NCBI GenBank assembly: GCA_928722015.1 | Contig: CAKMWI010000008.1 | Location: forward strand, 256,325 to 320,324 | DNA: 64,000 nucleotides | Direction: 5' to 3' | From: Candidatus Gastranaerophilales bacterium | GTDB taxonomy: Bacteria; Cyanobacteriota; Vampirovibrionia; Gastranaerophilales; Gastranaerophilaceae | Shown here: positions 15,989 through 25,456 of the stretch, piece after piece | How positions within the stretch are numbered: position 1 is the first letter of the stretch | How the letters are laid out: every line of letters starts with the position of its first letter | The notes under the pieces: generated by a model | What the model saw: only the letters and a program-made list of their open reading frames with translations | Database searches by the model: none | Told to the model about the DNA's origin: nothing | Translations under genes and position numbers: made by a program

Positions 15989-16435
15989 ATGAAAAAGGTA
16001 CTTACAATCCTGCTTATGTCTTTTATATTTCAAAGTTCTGTTTATGCTGATACTGTCATGAGCCGAGTAATGAATAGTTGGAAAGGAGAAAGTATTGATG
16101 TGGTAATAAAGCATTGGGGGTATCCTAATGAAGAGAAAAACATTGCAGGTCATAAGTTGTTATACTGGTATCAGAACCAAAACCCTCAATATGTGCAAAC
16201 TTCCGCTTATACTGGAAGTATAACACAAAGTTACTGTACCAGAATTTTGGAGGTAAATGAACATAATATAGTAAGTTCATGGCAATATGAAGGTAATAGT
16301 TGCCCAAATTTTTATTTTACTAGTCAAAGTTGGGTAAATCCTAATAATGATCCTTGGCAAATAGAAAAATTACAAAGAAAATTACTAAAGCAAGAAAAAA
16401 AGAAACTAAATAATGAGAAGCAAGATAAAATATGA
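15989..16435 (+). CDS. Secreted hypothetical protein
   Basis: The ATG is preceded by AAAGGAG. The 148-residue protein starts with a signal peptide (MKKVLTILLMSFIFQSSVYA, cleavage expected after the Ala at about residue 20). The mature part begins with a SWKG...VI..WGYP pattern, as in small periplasmic proteins that resemble the SmpA/BamE fold, then has two Cys (about residues 75 and 97) that could form a disulfide. A highly charged Lys-rich tail follows after residue 125. The function is unknown. Confidence 0.75.
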   Translation: MKKVLTILLMSFIFQSSVYADTVMSRVMNSWKGESIDVVIKHWGYPNEEKNIAGHKLLYWYQNQNPQYVQTSAYTGSITQSYCTRILEVNEHNIVSSWQYEGNSCPNFYFTSQSWVNPNNDPWQIEKLQRKLLKQEKKKLNNEKQDKI

Positions 16436-16596
16436 AAAACTGTTTCTGTGATAACAATTAAATAGATGCAATTTCTATTTATTCAGTAATTTGTATAAAT
16501 GCCCTTTAAAAATATTTTTCAGCACATCTATCATAACAGATAAACTCGTGCCAAAATATTTATTATCTATGTAAACAATATTTTTTTACGTACAAT

Positions 16597-16627
16597 AAAA
16601 AAGGATAACAATTTGTTATCCTTTTTT
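16597..16627 (-). terminator. Terminator of tRNA-Arg
   Basis: The stem AAGGATAACA/TGTTATCCTT is extended by A/T pairs and followed on the minus strand by a T-run. It begins a few bases beyond the tRNA 3' end. Confidence 0.9.
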
Positions 16628-16630
16628 ATT

Positions 16631-16704
<74 letters not shown>

Positions 16705-16836
16705 CTATCTATTTGTATCATTATATTATTAAAAACATAGAAATTTTTCAAGCCCGTTGGCAAAATAATTATAACTGGAATTATTATTAAGAAATAATTT
16801 AAAATTGTGCTTATAATTTAATGTGGAGGTGGAAGA

Positions 16837-17034
16837 ATGAAACTAACACAGCGAGAAAAAGATGTATGCAAATGTTTAATAGAAGGTATGAGCAATCCCG
16901 AAATTGCAAGCCGTTTATATATAAGCAGGCATACTGTAAAATCATATTTAAGTCAAATTATGGCTAATGCAAAAGTTAAAAATCGTGTTCAATTGGCTTA
17001 TATTTTAGGTAAAAATAATATTATAGATGTGTAA
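16837..17034 (+). CDS. Stand-alone LuxR-type HTH regulator (GerE-like)
   Basis: This 65-residue protein consists only of a LuxR/GerE DNA-binding domain. The start LTQREKDVCKCLIEGMSNPEIA, split here as LTQREKDVCKCL and IEGMSNPEIA, and the recognition helix SRHTVKSYLSQIMAN are textbook family positions. No receiver or ligand domain is present, as in Bacillus GerE (about 74 residues). AGGTGGAAGA precedes the ATG. It probably binds DNA as a dimer and may regulate the adjacent cell-wall genes, but no target site is apparent. Confidence 0.9.
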   Translation: MKLTQREKDVCKCLIEGMSNPEIASRLYISRHTVKSYLSQIMANAKVKNRVQLAYILGKNNIIDV

Positions 17035-17039
17035 CATTT

Positions 17040-17068
17040 TTGCTCTATAAAAAAATGTGGTTTATAAT
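17040..17068 (+). promoter_or_regulatory. Promoter giving a leaderless amidase mRNA
   Basis: TTGCTC (17040-17045) and TATAAT (17063-17068) are 17 bases apart. The -10 box ends seven bases before the ATG at 17076, so transcription would start at or next to the initiation codon. No ribosome-binding site is present. Confidence 0.6.
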
Positions 17069-17075
17069 TTTATAT

Positions 17076-18935
17076 ATGAAAAATATATTTGTCAGATTTT
17101 TTTTGGTATTGGCATTTATCCTGATTTCTGCCTTGAATGTACACGCATCAGCTGATCTTGGGATAACTTCGGTTGTATTTGATGATTCATCATCAATCTT
17201 ATCTATTAATAGCTTTGATAATGATACGTATGAATTTATACAACAACCAAAACTATATATTTTGTCTGATGAGCATAAAGCATATTTTGATATAAATTCT
17301 GCAGTATTAAAGTGTCCTGTTCAAAATTTCATTCTTAAATCTCAGGATGTTGAAGAAATTGTTGTAAGTCAATTTTCAACTAATCCTAATATTGTCAGAG
17401 TTGTAATATATTATAAAGATGGTTTTAATCCAGCTAATATTCAATTGAAAAAAGTAAATAATACATTATTTTTACGTTTTAAAAATCCTGTAATGAATAA
17501 TTATTATTTTCAATATGTTTATGGTGATTCTCCTACCAGCGATTTTTATGAATCTGTTGTTATTCAAACACCTATTATTAACACTGATTCAAGTTTATTG
17601 GGGCAGATTAATTCAGCTTTTAATCTTAGTCCGATGACTAATGATAAAAATTATATTCTTGCCAAAAAAGATTTAGTGCTTCATTCGAGGTATTATCTGG
17701 ATAATATAAATTTTAAAAATAATATTCCAATTATAACAGGTGTTGGCGCTTATACATTGTCAAAGCCGATGTATTTGTCAAATCCTGCACGTGTAGCTTA
17801 TGATATTTCAAATACTGTAGTTAATCCTATTATTAGAAATAAGGAGATTAAATTTAATACTTCTGATACTATAAAAGTAGGTCAATTTGATAGAAGTACA
17901 GCGCGTGTAGTGATTACTTCTGCCACTCCGGATAGGTATATTCCTGTTGTTTATGGTGATTCACAACGATTAATTTTTATTGATAAGTTAGCACAAAATC
18001 CTCAAACTTTGTATACTTCTAAGGTTGATTGGAATTCTATATTGTATGAAAAAACTGATGACAAGACACATGCTATGAAGTTAATTTTTTCAAAACCATT
18101 AGTATATGGAATTGTTAGAACTTCAAATTCTATAGAATTGCTTATGTATAATGTGGATAAGTATTCAGATGGTGCAATAAATTCTACACTAAAAAATACA
18201 GCATTTGCAGACGCTAAAATTTCAACTCTTCCAAAAGGTGGTGTAAAGTTTGTATTACCAGTTTCTAAGGATGATATTATAGATATTCATGCCGGTGCGG
18301 ATGGTAAAACAATAAGAATTCGTGAACAATTTAAAAAAATACAATTACCTGTTCCTTCGCTTGAACCGGCTATTACGGTCGCACCTATAGTTGTACCTAA
18401 ACTTGATAATAAGAAATATGTAGTTATCGATCCTGGTCATGGTGGTTCTGATGTTGGAGCTACAAGAAATGGTATTTATGAGAAAAATATTACGCTTGAT
18501 GTATCAAAAAGGGTTGCAGAGTTACTTAGAAAAAAAGGTTATATTGTAGAAATGACCAGAACTACAGACAAAACTGTTTCCCTGCAGGAGCGTGTTGAAT
18601 TTAGTGAAGAGATTAGTCCTGATATATTTGTCAGCATTCATGTTAATTCAAGTAACAGTGATAGCCCAAATGGTCTGGAAACTCATTATTACAAAGATAA
18701 TAGTCTTGATTTAGCCAAAAATGTTCATGCTTCTCTGCTTAATAATATAAATTCTAAGGACCGTGGCTTGTTTAAATCTAAGTTTTATGTTATAAATCAT
18801 ACTACAGCTCCTGCAATTTTAGTTGAGATAGGATTTATTTCTAATCCTACTGAGAGAGCTCAGCTTGTTTCTGAAAGTAGAAAACAAGCTACTGCAAAGG
18901 CTATAGCTGAGGGTATATATGACTACTTCAAATAA
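17076..18935 (+). CDS. amiC: N-acetylmuramoyl-L-alanine amidase with AMIN-type region
   Basis: The start at 17076 gives a clean signal peptide (about residues 1-26, ending NVHASA). The 619-residue protein then has a long beta-rich region (about 30-430) that looks like tandem AMIN peptidoglycan-binding domains, as in cyanobacterial AmiC. The catalytic Amidase_3 domain begins at YVVIDPGHGGSDVGA (about residue 450). Zinc ligands are the His in DPGHGG, the Glu in GIYEKN and the His in SIHVNSS; the catalytic Glu is in VEIGFISN. It should split septal peptidoglycan in the periplasm during cell separation. The end overlaps murI by 17 bases. Confidence 0.9.
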   Translation: MKNIFVRFFLVLAFILISALNVHASADLGITSVVFDDSSSILSINSFDNDTYEFIQQPKLYILSDEHKAYFDINSAVLKCPVQNFILKSQDVEEIVVSQFSTNPNIVRVVIYYKDGFNPANIQLKKVNNTLFLRFKNPVMNNYYFQYVYGDSPTSDFYESVVIQTPIINTDSSLLGQINSAFNLSPMTNDKNYILAKKDLVLHSRYYLDNINFKNNIPIITGVGAYTLSKPMYLSNPARVAYDISNTVVNPIIRNKEIKFNTSDTIKVGQFDRSTARVVITSATPDRYIPVVYGDSQRLIFIDKLAQNPQTLYTSKVDWNSILYEKTDDKTHAMKLIFSKPLVYGIVRTSNSIELLMYNVDKYSDGAINSTLKNTAFADAKISTLPKGGVKFVLPVSKDDIIDIHAGADGKTIRIREQFKKIQLPVPSLEPAITVAPIVVPKLDNKKYVVIDPGHGGSDVGATRNGIYEKNITLDVSKRVAELLRKKGYIVEMTRTTDKTVSLQERVEFSEEISPDIFVSIHVNSSNSDSPNGLETHYYKDNSLDLAKNVHASLLNNINSKDRGLFKSKFYVINHTTAPAILVEIGFISNPTERAQLVSESRKQATAKAIAEGIYDYFK

Positions 18936-19725
18936 TGCAGATAAATATTCCCCAATTGCATTTTTCGATTCCGGCGTTGGTGGTTTAACAGTATTAAATA
19001 AAGTTAAATTATTACTTCCAAATGAAAATTTTATATACTATGGGGATACATTACATGTACCTTATGGAGAGAAAACGAAAGAGCAACTTTTAGAGTATTC
19101 CCTTAAAATATTAGATTTTTTTGAGTCTAAGAATTGTAAAGCTGTTGTAATGGCTTGTAATACTACTTCTTCTGTTATTTATGAAGATATAAAAGATAAA
19201 TATAATTTTAAACTTTATCCTATAGTACAGTCAGTTACAAAAATATTGTCAAAAATGCCTATTACACGATTAGGGGTTTTTGCTACAAGTGCAACTGTCA
19301 GTTCCAATGTTTATCAGAATGAAATTGCAAAATATAATCCTAATATTAAGGTATATGCTCAACATTGCCCAGGATGGGTCAAAATTGTTGAAAATAATTT
19401 ATTAAATGATAAGGATAGTATTTCAATTATTAAGAATGACTTGGAAAAAATGTTGGTTAATAATCCTGAAAAAATTGTTTTAGGGTGTACTCATTATCCA
19501 TTTTTATTGAAAATATTATCCCAATATGCCAGTGAAAGTTTGTTTATAGACCCTGCAATTTATTTTGCGGAATTTATAAAAAATGATTTAAAAAATTCTG
19601 ATTTGCTAAATCATGCAAAGAGTGCGGTAGAAGAATTTTATGTTAGCTCAAATCCTTTAAATTTTCAAACTGCAGCAAAATTATTCTATAATATAAAAAA
19701 TGAACCAAGGTTGTTAACTTTTTAG
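18919..19725 (+). CDS. murI: Glutamate racemase
   Basis: This 268-residue cofactor-independent racemase makes D-glutamate for peptidoglycan. The family start AFFDSGVGGLTVL and the two catalytic Cys regions MACNTTSS (about residue 75) and GCTHYPFL (about residue 190) are present, as is YGDTLHVPYGEK. The ATG lies inside the end of the amidase gene with GAGGG upstream, indicating translational coupling. Its 3' end overlaps the convergent DUF3326 gene by 12 bases. Confidence 0.96.
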   Translation: MTTSNNADKYSPIAFFDSGVGGLTVLNKVKLLLPNENFIYYGDTLHVPYGEKTKEQLLEYSLKILDFFESKNCKAVVMACNTTSSVIYEDIKDKYNFKLYPIVQSVTKILSKMPITRLGVFATSATVSSNVYQNEIAKYNPNIKVYAQHCPGWVKIVENNLLNDKDSISIIKNDLEKMLVNNPEKIVLGCTHYPFLLKILSQYASESLFIDPAIYFAEFIKNDLKNSDLLNHAKSAVEEFYVSSNPLNFQTAAKLFYNIKNEPRLLTF

Positions 19726-20700
19726 CAATAGTTCTAAGCATTGCTGGTAAGATGGAACTTCTATTATGTTGCTGTTCGGAAATAAATTATTTTTTGTAAC
19801 AGAAAGTTCTGTTTTATTTTCTTTTATGGCATAAACTGTAATATTATTTTCAATGGCTTTAAATACAGGAACGCTGCCCAATGAATTATATGGCATAATG
19901 AGAAAATCAAGATTCGATATATTTATTCCTTCATTGTTATTTTGTGTAATTTTTGGTGCTTGAGAAAGTCCAAGCAGAATGCATGGTAAAAATGTAGGTG
20001 TAATATATTCTGCCGAGGCTTTTGGGCTGACAATATTAGGGTAAATGTTATAATCTTCAAATGCTGGAGAGTGCGCACAAGCTACATTAAAATTTTTTGA
20101 AATGTAGTGTGAAAGTATTGCTTCCACTCCTCCAACCGGATCTGCACCAGAACCATTTGAGTACTCGGCATTATCATCCTCCGGGTCTGAAAATAAACAA
20201 ACAATGGCAATAGCTTCGCATCCTTTATCCAGAAGTTTTTTGCAAGCGCGACTTATAGTTTTTATATTTTTGATGTTACCGGTTGATATACCGCTTTCTG
20301 TGATAAAAAACTCTACACCAACTTCTGAGTCTGTTATTTCATAACTGTAAATATTAATTCCATAGACCGTTTGGACTGCATTTTGTGTATTTATATGCAC
20401 ATTAAGTACATCATTCGGTATTGCTTTATCATAAATTATTCCAATTTTGTTATTTGAGGATGGTTTTAAATTAATTTTTCCTTTAAAAAAACTGTCAAGT
20501 GAGTAACCTTCGGTATAATACATATTTGGAGTAATACCTGAAAAACATCCGGCATTTACAACGTTTGGGTTTACGATTAAATCAGCGTAATTAGCAATTT
20601 GTCTTGCATAAACACTTGCATCTCCGGCATATCCTCCAATAGATGCTCCAACTCCGGTAGGAACAATAAAGGCTCCGAGTTTTTTATTGTTGTACGTCAT
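19714..20700 (-). CDS. DUF3326 family protein
   Basis: The 328-residue protein starts with FIVPTGVGASIGGYAGDASV and contains VNPNVVNAGCFSG and a SGADPVGGVEAILSH segment, matching the DUF3326 family as I know it from cyanobacteria. The fold appears to be a Rossmann-like alpha/beta protein and no signal peptide is visible. The function of the family is unknown. It overlaps the end of the upstream amidase gene by 17 bases, so both are expressed from one minus-strand transcript. Confidence 0.8.
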   Translation of the reverse strand: MTYNNKKLGAFIVPTGVGASIGGYAGDASVYARQIANYADLIVNPNVVNAGCFSGITPNMYYTEGYSLDSFFKGKINLKPSSNNKIGIIYDKAIPNDVLNVHINTQNAVQTVYGINIYSYEITDSEVGVEFFITESGISTGNIKNIKTISRACKKLLDKGCEAIAIVCLFSDPEDDNAEYSNGSGADPVGGVEAILSHYISKNFNVACAHSPAFEDYNIYPNIVSPKASAEYITPTFLPCILLGLSQAPKITQNNNEGINISNLDFLIMPYNSLGSVPVFKAIENNITVYAIKENKTELSVTKNNLFPNSNIIEVPSYQQCLELLLKS

Positions 20701-22054
20701 TTAAATAATTCTCCAATCCATGTACTATAGAATCTGCAATCCCATCCTGAAATTTTTCATCTAAAAGTTTTGCATTGTCATCAGGATTTATGATATAAGC
20801 AATTTCTATCAAAATGCTTAAGCAGTAAGTATTCCTTATTACTGCAAAACTTTGCTGCTTTATTCCATTATTATTTAAATTCATTTCAGCGGTTATTGAA
20901 TTTAAAATGCTTTTAGCAAGTATTCTGGATTGCGGATAAAAATAATATACTTCTGTTCCTGAACGCTTTTTGTCTGCTAAAATGTCGGGAAGTGCATTAT
21001 TATGAATACTTACAAAAATTTGTGCTTCATTTTTATTTGCAAATTTTACTCTATCATGAAGTGCTATTTCAGAATCATCGTTTCTTGTCATAAGTACTTG
21101 AGCACCTGATTTTTTTAACTTATCTTCAAGTTTTAGGGCAATAGCAAGATTGATATCCTTTTCTTTATCTCCAAGGCAACCAATTGCACCATATTCTCGG
21201 CTTCCGTGTCCCGGGTCAATTATTATTTTAATTTCATTAAGCGGGTGTGATTTTTTTATGGGTTCAAAATTGCGGACTTCTATAATAAGTTCATTATCAT
21301 CTTTGTAATAACTGTTAAATCCGGCGCGTTTTCCGTTATCTGTTATATGAAATTCATATTTATTATAAGGAAAACCCTCTACATTGTATATTACTAGGTC
21401 TAATCCATTATTATCTGAAAGTATGTATGGTGTTTTTTTGTTTAATTTAATGGCAAAAATTCTTTTATTAGAATATTCAGTGTATGTGTAGGATTCAATT
21501 TTTGCAGGTGTAAAATCTGGATTATCGGTTACTGCCACTGAACTTTTCTCTATCCAGGCAAAATCATCTCTGCCTAGCTGAACTTTATAAAATTCACCTT
21601 TTTCTCCTATTACTTTGAATTTTATTCCTTTTGAAAAATGTTGCAGTCTGTTTATTCCAAAGTCTATAGGTGTGGCTCTAAGTGGGATATTGTTATATAG
21701 CGTCTGAACTTCTATTGGTGTGTTATATAATTTCTCTTCCGGTTCTTTTGCTGTATTCATTGAGGTTTGCTGTCTGCAAATCTTATATACTTTTGTTTCT
21801 GTACCGTTTTCAATGCTAAAGAGGTTATCTCCTTCTTTTAGGTCAACAGTGTGCCAAAATCCTCCTGAGGAATGAATATCAACTTTTTGCCCATTGATTT
21901 TTAGTTCTTTGTATGGTGATTCTGAACCAATAAAAAAAGTTCTTGGTGAATTAATAATTGTATTATTTGATTTTGGATATACAATTTCTGCGCTATAAGC
22001 ACAAACGTTGCCTGTGATTAATAGTAATATTATAGGTATTATTAAATTCTTCAT
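20684..22054 (-). CDS. N-acetylmuramoyl-L-alanine amidase (second copy)
   Basis: The ATG at 22054 is chosen because it gives a signal peptide (MKNLIIPIILLLITGNVCAYS). The 456-residue protein has an N-terminal beta-rich region with an SH3-like segment (about 110-165) and a C-terminal Amidase_3 domain from IIIDPGHGSREYGAIG (about residue 275). Zinc ligands are the His in DPGHGS, the Glu in DKEKDIN and the His in SIHNNAL; the catalytic Glu lies in LIEIAYIINP. The upstream -10 box TATATT (22066-22061) ends six bases before the ATG and there is no ribosome-binding site, suggesting a leaderless mRNA. It has no close sequence likeness to the 17-kb amidase outside the catalytic domain. Confidence 0.88.
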   Translation of the reverse strand: MKNLIIPIILLLITGNVCAYSAEIVYPKSNNTIINSPRTFFIGSESPYKELKINGQKVDIHSSGGFWHTVDLKEGDNLFSIENGTETKVYKICRQQTSMNTAKEPEEKLYNTPIEVQTLYNNIPLRATPIDFGINRLQHFSKGIKFKVIGEKGEFYKVQLGRDDFAWIEKSSVAVTDNPDFTPAKIESYTYTEYSNKRIFAIKLNKKTPYILSDNNGLDLVIYNVEGFPYNKYEFHITDNGKRAGFNSYYKDDNELIIEVRNFEPIKKSHPLNEIKIIIDPGHGSREYGAIGCLGDKEKDINLAIALKLEDKLKKSGAQVLMTRNDDSEIALHDRVKFANKNEAQIFVSIHNNALPDILADKKRSGTEVYYFYPQSRILAKSILNSITAEMNLNNNGIKQQSFAVIRNTYCLSILIEIAYIINPDDNAKLLDEKFQDGIADSIVHGLENYLNDVQQ

Positions 22055-22161
22055 AAGAATAATATACAATAATTTAAAAAATATTATAATTTCGTAAATT
22101 TATTTAATAATTGGAATATTTAACATACGTTATGGTAAAATTAGGATATAAGGGATGTGAG

Positions 22162-23919
22162 ATGAGAAGAGAAGTTGATAAAACCCGAAAGAATTCAAGA
22201 GCGAGGTACTGTAATAATATTTCTGACGGAATGAATATTTTATATTGCATTGCTATTTTAATTCTTGTGGTTCATCTTTTTATTATTCAAATTTTTGATT
22301 TTCAAAAATATCGCGAAAGAGGGCGAATGCAACGTGCAAGCCATGATTTTGCAGTTCGCGGTGATATTTATGACAGACATGGGCAAAAATTAGCAACAGA
22401 TAGGATATATTATAATATTTATGCCAGACCTGTAGATTATTCCAAAACTGAAAATCCTAGAAAAATTGCTAAGTTATTTGCGCCTGTACTTGGAATTTCT
22501 GAATCGGTTTTGAAAAATAAGTTGTCTTCTGAGCTTCCGGTAATTGCTGTGAAAAAAGATGTAGACAGAGCTACGGCAAAGAAGATTATGAAAATAATTT
22601 CAGATAATAATTTTCGTTCTATAAGTCTTGATAAGAAGAATACGAGGGAATATCCTCAGGGTGTATTTGCCTCTCATGTTTTAGGATTTTATAATTTTGA
22701 TGCTAATGTTTCTAATGGTGTTGAGTTAACGGCCAAAGATAAATTAGAGCATGTAGTTAGGGCTACAAGATATCAAAGAACCAGGGATGGTAAAATTATT
22801 TATAATTTTTCTACTGATCCTGTAGCACCTACTATTACTCCTAAAGGTCAAGATGTTGTATTAACTATTGATGCAGCAATACAGCATGTTTGTGAAAAAG
22901 AATTAAACAAGATTATAAAAGAAAAAGAAGCACTAAGAGGTGCTGTAATAGTTATGAATCCTAAAAATGGTGAGATACTTGCTTATGCGGTGTATCCTAC
23001 TTATGATCCGAACAAATTTCAAAAAGCTACTAATACACAAATAAAAAACTGGACACTTACTGATGTATATCCGCCGGGCTCTACATTTAAGACTATTACT
23101 GTAACAAGTGCTATGGAACTTGGTAAAATTAATGAAAATTCTATTATTGAAGATTCAGGTCGTATGAAATTTGGCGGATATACAATTGAAAATTATGACT
23201 ACAAAGAAAGAGGTGCTCCAGGTAAAATTAATCTTATATACTTATTTGAACATTCAAGTAATATTGGCTCTGTGAATGTAGGTTTTTTAATGACACATAG
23301 TGAATTTTATAATATGTTAAGAAAATTCGGGTTTGGTGAAAAATCAGGTATAGACTTGCCTGGTGAGTCCTCCGGTTTACTGGCAAAGCCTAAATATTGG
23401 GATAGAGGTTTGCATATGACAATGTCTTATGGTTATGGGACTTCAGTTTCTATTATGCAAATGGTCTCTGCAGTATCCGCACTTGCCAATAATGGTGTCA
23501 GGGTTACTCCACATGTTATTAAGTATTCTCCTGAAGAAGAAGCTGAGAAAATTAAAAGAATTCCTACTATTTCACCTGAGACGGCTAGAACAATTACCAA
23601 ACTTTTGGCTGTTAGTATCAATAACGGTAAATCTTGCCTTAAAATGGATAAGTATAATGTGGCTGCAAAAACAGGTACTTCAAGAAAGCCATTAGAAAAT
23701 GGCTCAGGATATTCTGGAGCAATGTATACTTCTACAATAGGCTATTTCCCTGCCAGCGATCCGAAAGTACTAATTTATGTTGTTGTTGATAGCGCTAAAA
23801 AAGGCCCTGTTTGGGGAAATACTGTTGCAGGACCTGTATTTCATGAGGTAGCAGAACAAACAGCCAGAATACTTGATTTAAAACCAGACAAGGTTCCAAA
23901 TTCAAAAACTGCAAATTAA
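22162..23919 (+). CDS. ftsI: Penicillin-binding protein, FtsI-like transpeptidase
   Basis: The start at 22162 has AAGGGATGTGAG upstream; in-frame ATGs at 22111 and 22132 lack a site. The 585-residue class B PBP has one N-terminal membrane helix (about 32-52), the RGDIYDRHGQKLA dimerisation segment and the transpeptidase domain. Active-site motifs are PPGSTFKT (SxxK), HSSNIGSV (SxN) and AAKTGTSRK (KTG). It cross-links septal peptidoglycan. The murE gene begins 21 bases after it, the usual ftsI-murE order, which favours FtsI over the elongation PBP2. Confidence 0.9.
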   Translation: MRREVDKTRKNSRARYCNNISDGMNILYCIAILILVVHLFIIQIFDFQKYRERGRMQRASHDFAVRGDIYDRHGQKLATDRIYYNIYARPVDYSKTENPRKIAKLFAPVLGISESVLKNKLSSELPVIAVKKDVDRATAKKIMKIISDNNFRSISLDKKNTREYPQGVFASHVLGFYNFDANVSNGVELTAKDKLEHVVRATRYQRTRDGKIIYNFSTDPVAPTITPKGQDVVLTIDAAIQHVCEKELNKIIKEKEALRGAVIVMNPKNGEILAYAVYPTYDPNKFQKATNTQIKNWTLTDVYPPGSTFKTITVTSAMELGKINENSIIEDSGRMKFGGYTIENYDYKERGAPGKINLIYLFEHSSNIGSVNVGFLMTHSEFYNMLRKFGFGEKSGIDLPGESSGLLAKPKYWDRGLHMTMSYGYGTSVSIMQMVSAVSALANNGVRVTPHVIKYSPEEEAEKIKRIPTISPETARTITKLLAVSINNGKSCLKMDKYNVAAKTGTSRKPLENGSGYSGAMYTSTIGYFPASDPKVLIYVVVDSAKKGPVWGNTVAGPVFHEVAEQTARILDLKPDKVPNSKTAN

Positions 23920-23940
23920 AATATGTAAAGGAGATATAAT

Positions 23941-25416
23941 ATGAAGCTTGATGAATTAATAGAATATTTGGAGTATAAAGATTTAATTAATTTTAAAAAT
24001 GTAGAAATTTCCGGAATCTCATATAATTCAAATACAACTAAGAAAGGTGATATTTTTGTTTGTCTGGTAGGTGAGCATACTGATGGACATGAATATGCAA
24101 AAATGGCAGTAGATAACGGAGCTGCAGCTCTTCTTGTTGAAAGAAAAGTGGATGGGATAAAAGTTCCTCAAGTTCAAGTTAATTCAACCAGACATAAAAT
24201 TGCTGATATTGCCGATAGATTTTATTCAAGTCCTTCAAAAGGCATTAATCTTATCGGCGTTACAGGAACTAACGGAAAAACTACAGTTACACATTTGATT
24301 CAAAAAATATTTGAAGAAAATAAGCAAAAATGTGCATTGATTGGAACTCTTGGTTATAAATTATCATCTAATGGTGAGTATAGGGATGCAAAGCACACTA
24401 CTCCGCAGGCTCCGGAATTACAGGCAACATTGCGTATGATAAAGGATGTTGAAAAGATAGATAATGTTGTGATGGAAGTGAGCTCGCATGCACTTGACCA
24501 AAATAGAGTTGGTGGATGTTGCTTTAATGGTGCCGTATTAACGAATCTTACTCAGGATCATCTTGATTACCATATAACTATGGACAACTATTTTAAGGCT
24601 AAAGCTTTGTTATTCGAGCATTTATCAGAAGGTGATTTTGCAGTTATAAATATGGATGATGAATATGGAAATCGTTTTTTAGATATCGTTCCGGCTGGAG
24701 TAAGAAAATACACTTATGCTGTTAAACAGAATGCAGATATAATGGCTAAAAATATTCATTTTTCTCTTAATGGCGCTGAATTTACTCTTGTGGTTAATGA
24801 TGAGGAATATCCTGTCAATTTGCACATGAATGGAATGTTTAGTGTATATAATGTTTTAGCAGCTATTGCAGCGTCATTAGCTATGCAAATTGATATTAGT
24901 ATTGCGATTAGAGCGTTACAAAATGTGCATGGCGTTGCTGGCAGATTTGAAGTTGTTAATAAAAAACCTCTGGTTATAGTAGATTATGCACATACCCCTG
25001 ATGGGTTAGAAAATGTTCTTAAATCTGCAAGAGAGATAACTCCTACAGGTGGAAAACTTATTTGTCTTTTTGGTTGTGGCGGAGACAGAGATGCTACTAA
25101 ACGACCAAAAATGGGTGCTATTGCGCAGGCGTTAGCAGACAGAATCGTTATCACAAGTGATAATCCGCGGACTGAAGATCCACAGCAAATTATTACTGAT
25201 ATAATAACCGGTCTTAAATCTGTGGATCCTGATTTAGTTACGGTGGAACCTGATAGGGGTGAGGCTATTGCTTTGCTAAGAACTATTGCTAATAATAATG
25301 ATGTTGTTATTATTGCAGGTAAGGGGCATGAGGATTATCAGATATTGAAGGATAAAACTATCCATTTTGACGACAGAGAACAGGCAAGAAAAGTTTTTGC
25401 TGGAAGCGTAATCTAG
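23941..25416 (+). CDS. murE: UDP-MurNAc-L-Ala-D-Glu:meso-DAP ligase
   Basis: AAGGAG precedes the ATG. This 491-residue Mur ligase has the ATP motif GVTGTNGKTTVTHL (about residues 107-120), the central EVSSHALDQNRV and the C-terminal DNPRTEDP. The DNPR sequence selects meso-diaminopimelate rather than lysine, so the wall is of the Gram-negative type. It acts in the cytoplasm after MurD and is coupled to ftsI. Confidence 0.96.
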   Translation: MKLDELIEYLEYKDLINFKNVEISGISYNSNTTKKGDIFVCLVGEHTDGHEYAKMAVDNGAAALLVERKVDGIKVPQVQVNSTRHKIADIADRFYSSPSKGINLIGVTGTNGKTTVTHLIQKIFEENKQKCALIGTLGYKLSSNGEYRDAKHTTPQAPELQATLRMIKDVEKIDNVVMEVSSHALDQNRVGGCCFNGAVLTNLTQDHLDYHITMDNYFKAKALLFEHLSEGDFAVINMDDEYGNRFLDIVPAGVRKYTYAVKQNADIMAKNIHFSLNGAEFTLVVNDEEYPVNLHMNGMFSVYNVLAAIAASLAMQIDISIAIRALQNVHGVAGRFEVVNKKPLVIVDYAHTPDGLENVLKSAREITPTGGKLICLFGCGGDRDATKRPKMGAIAQALADRIVITSDNPRTEDPQQIITDIITGLKSVDPDLVTVEPDRGEAIALLRTIANNNDVVIIAGKGHEDYQILKDKTIHFDDREQARKVFAGSVI

Positions 25417-25456
25417 TACTGTTTTGAATAATAATTATCTGAGGAAAATATATACT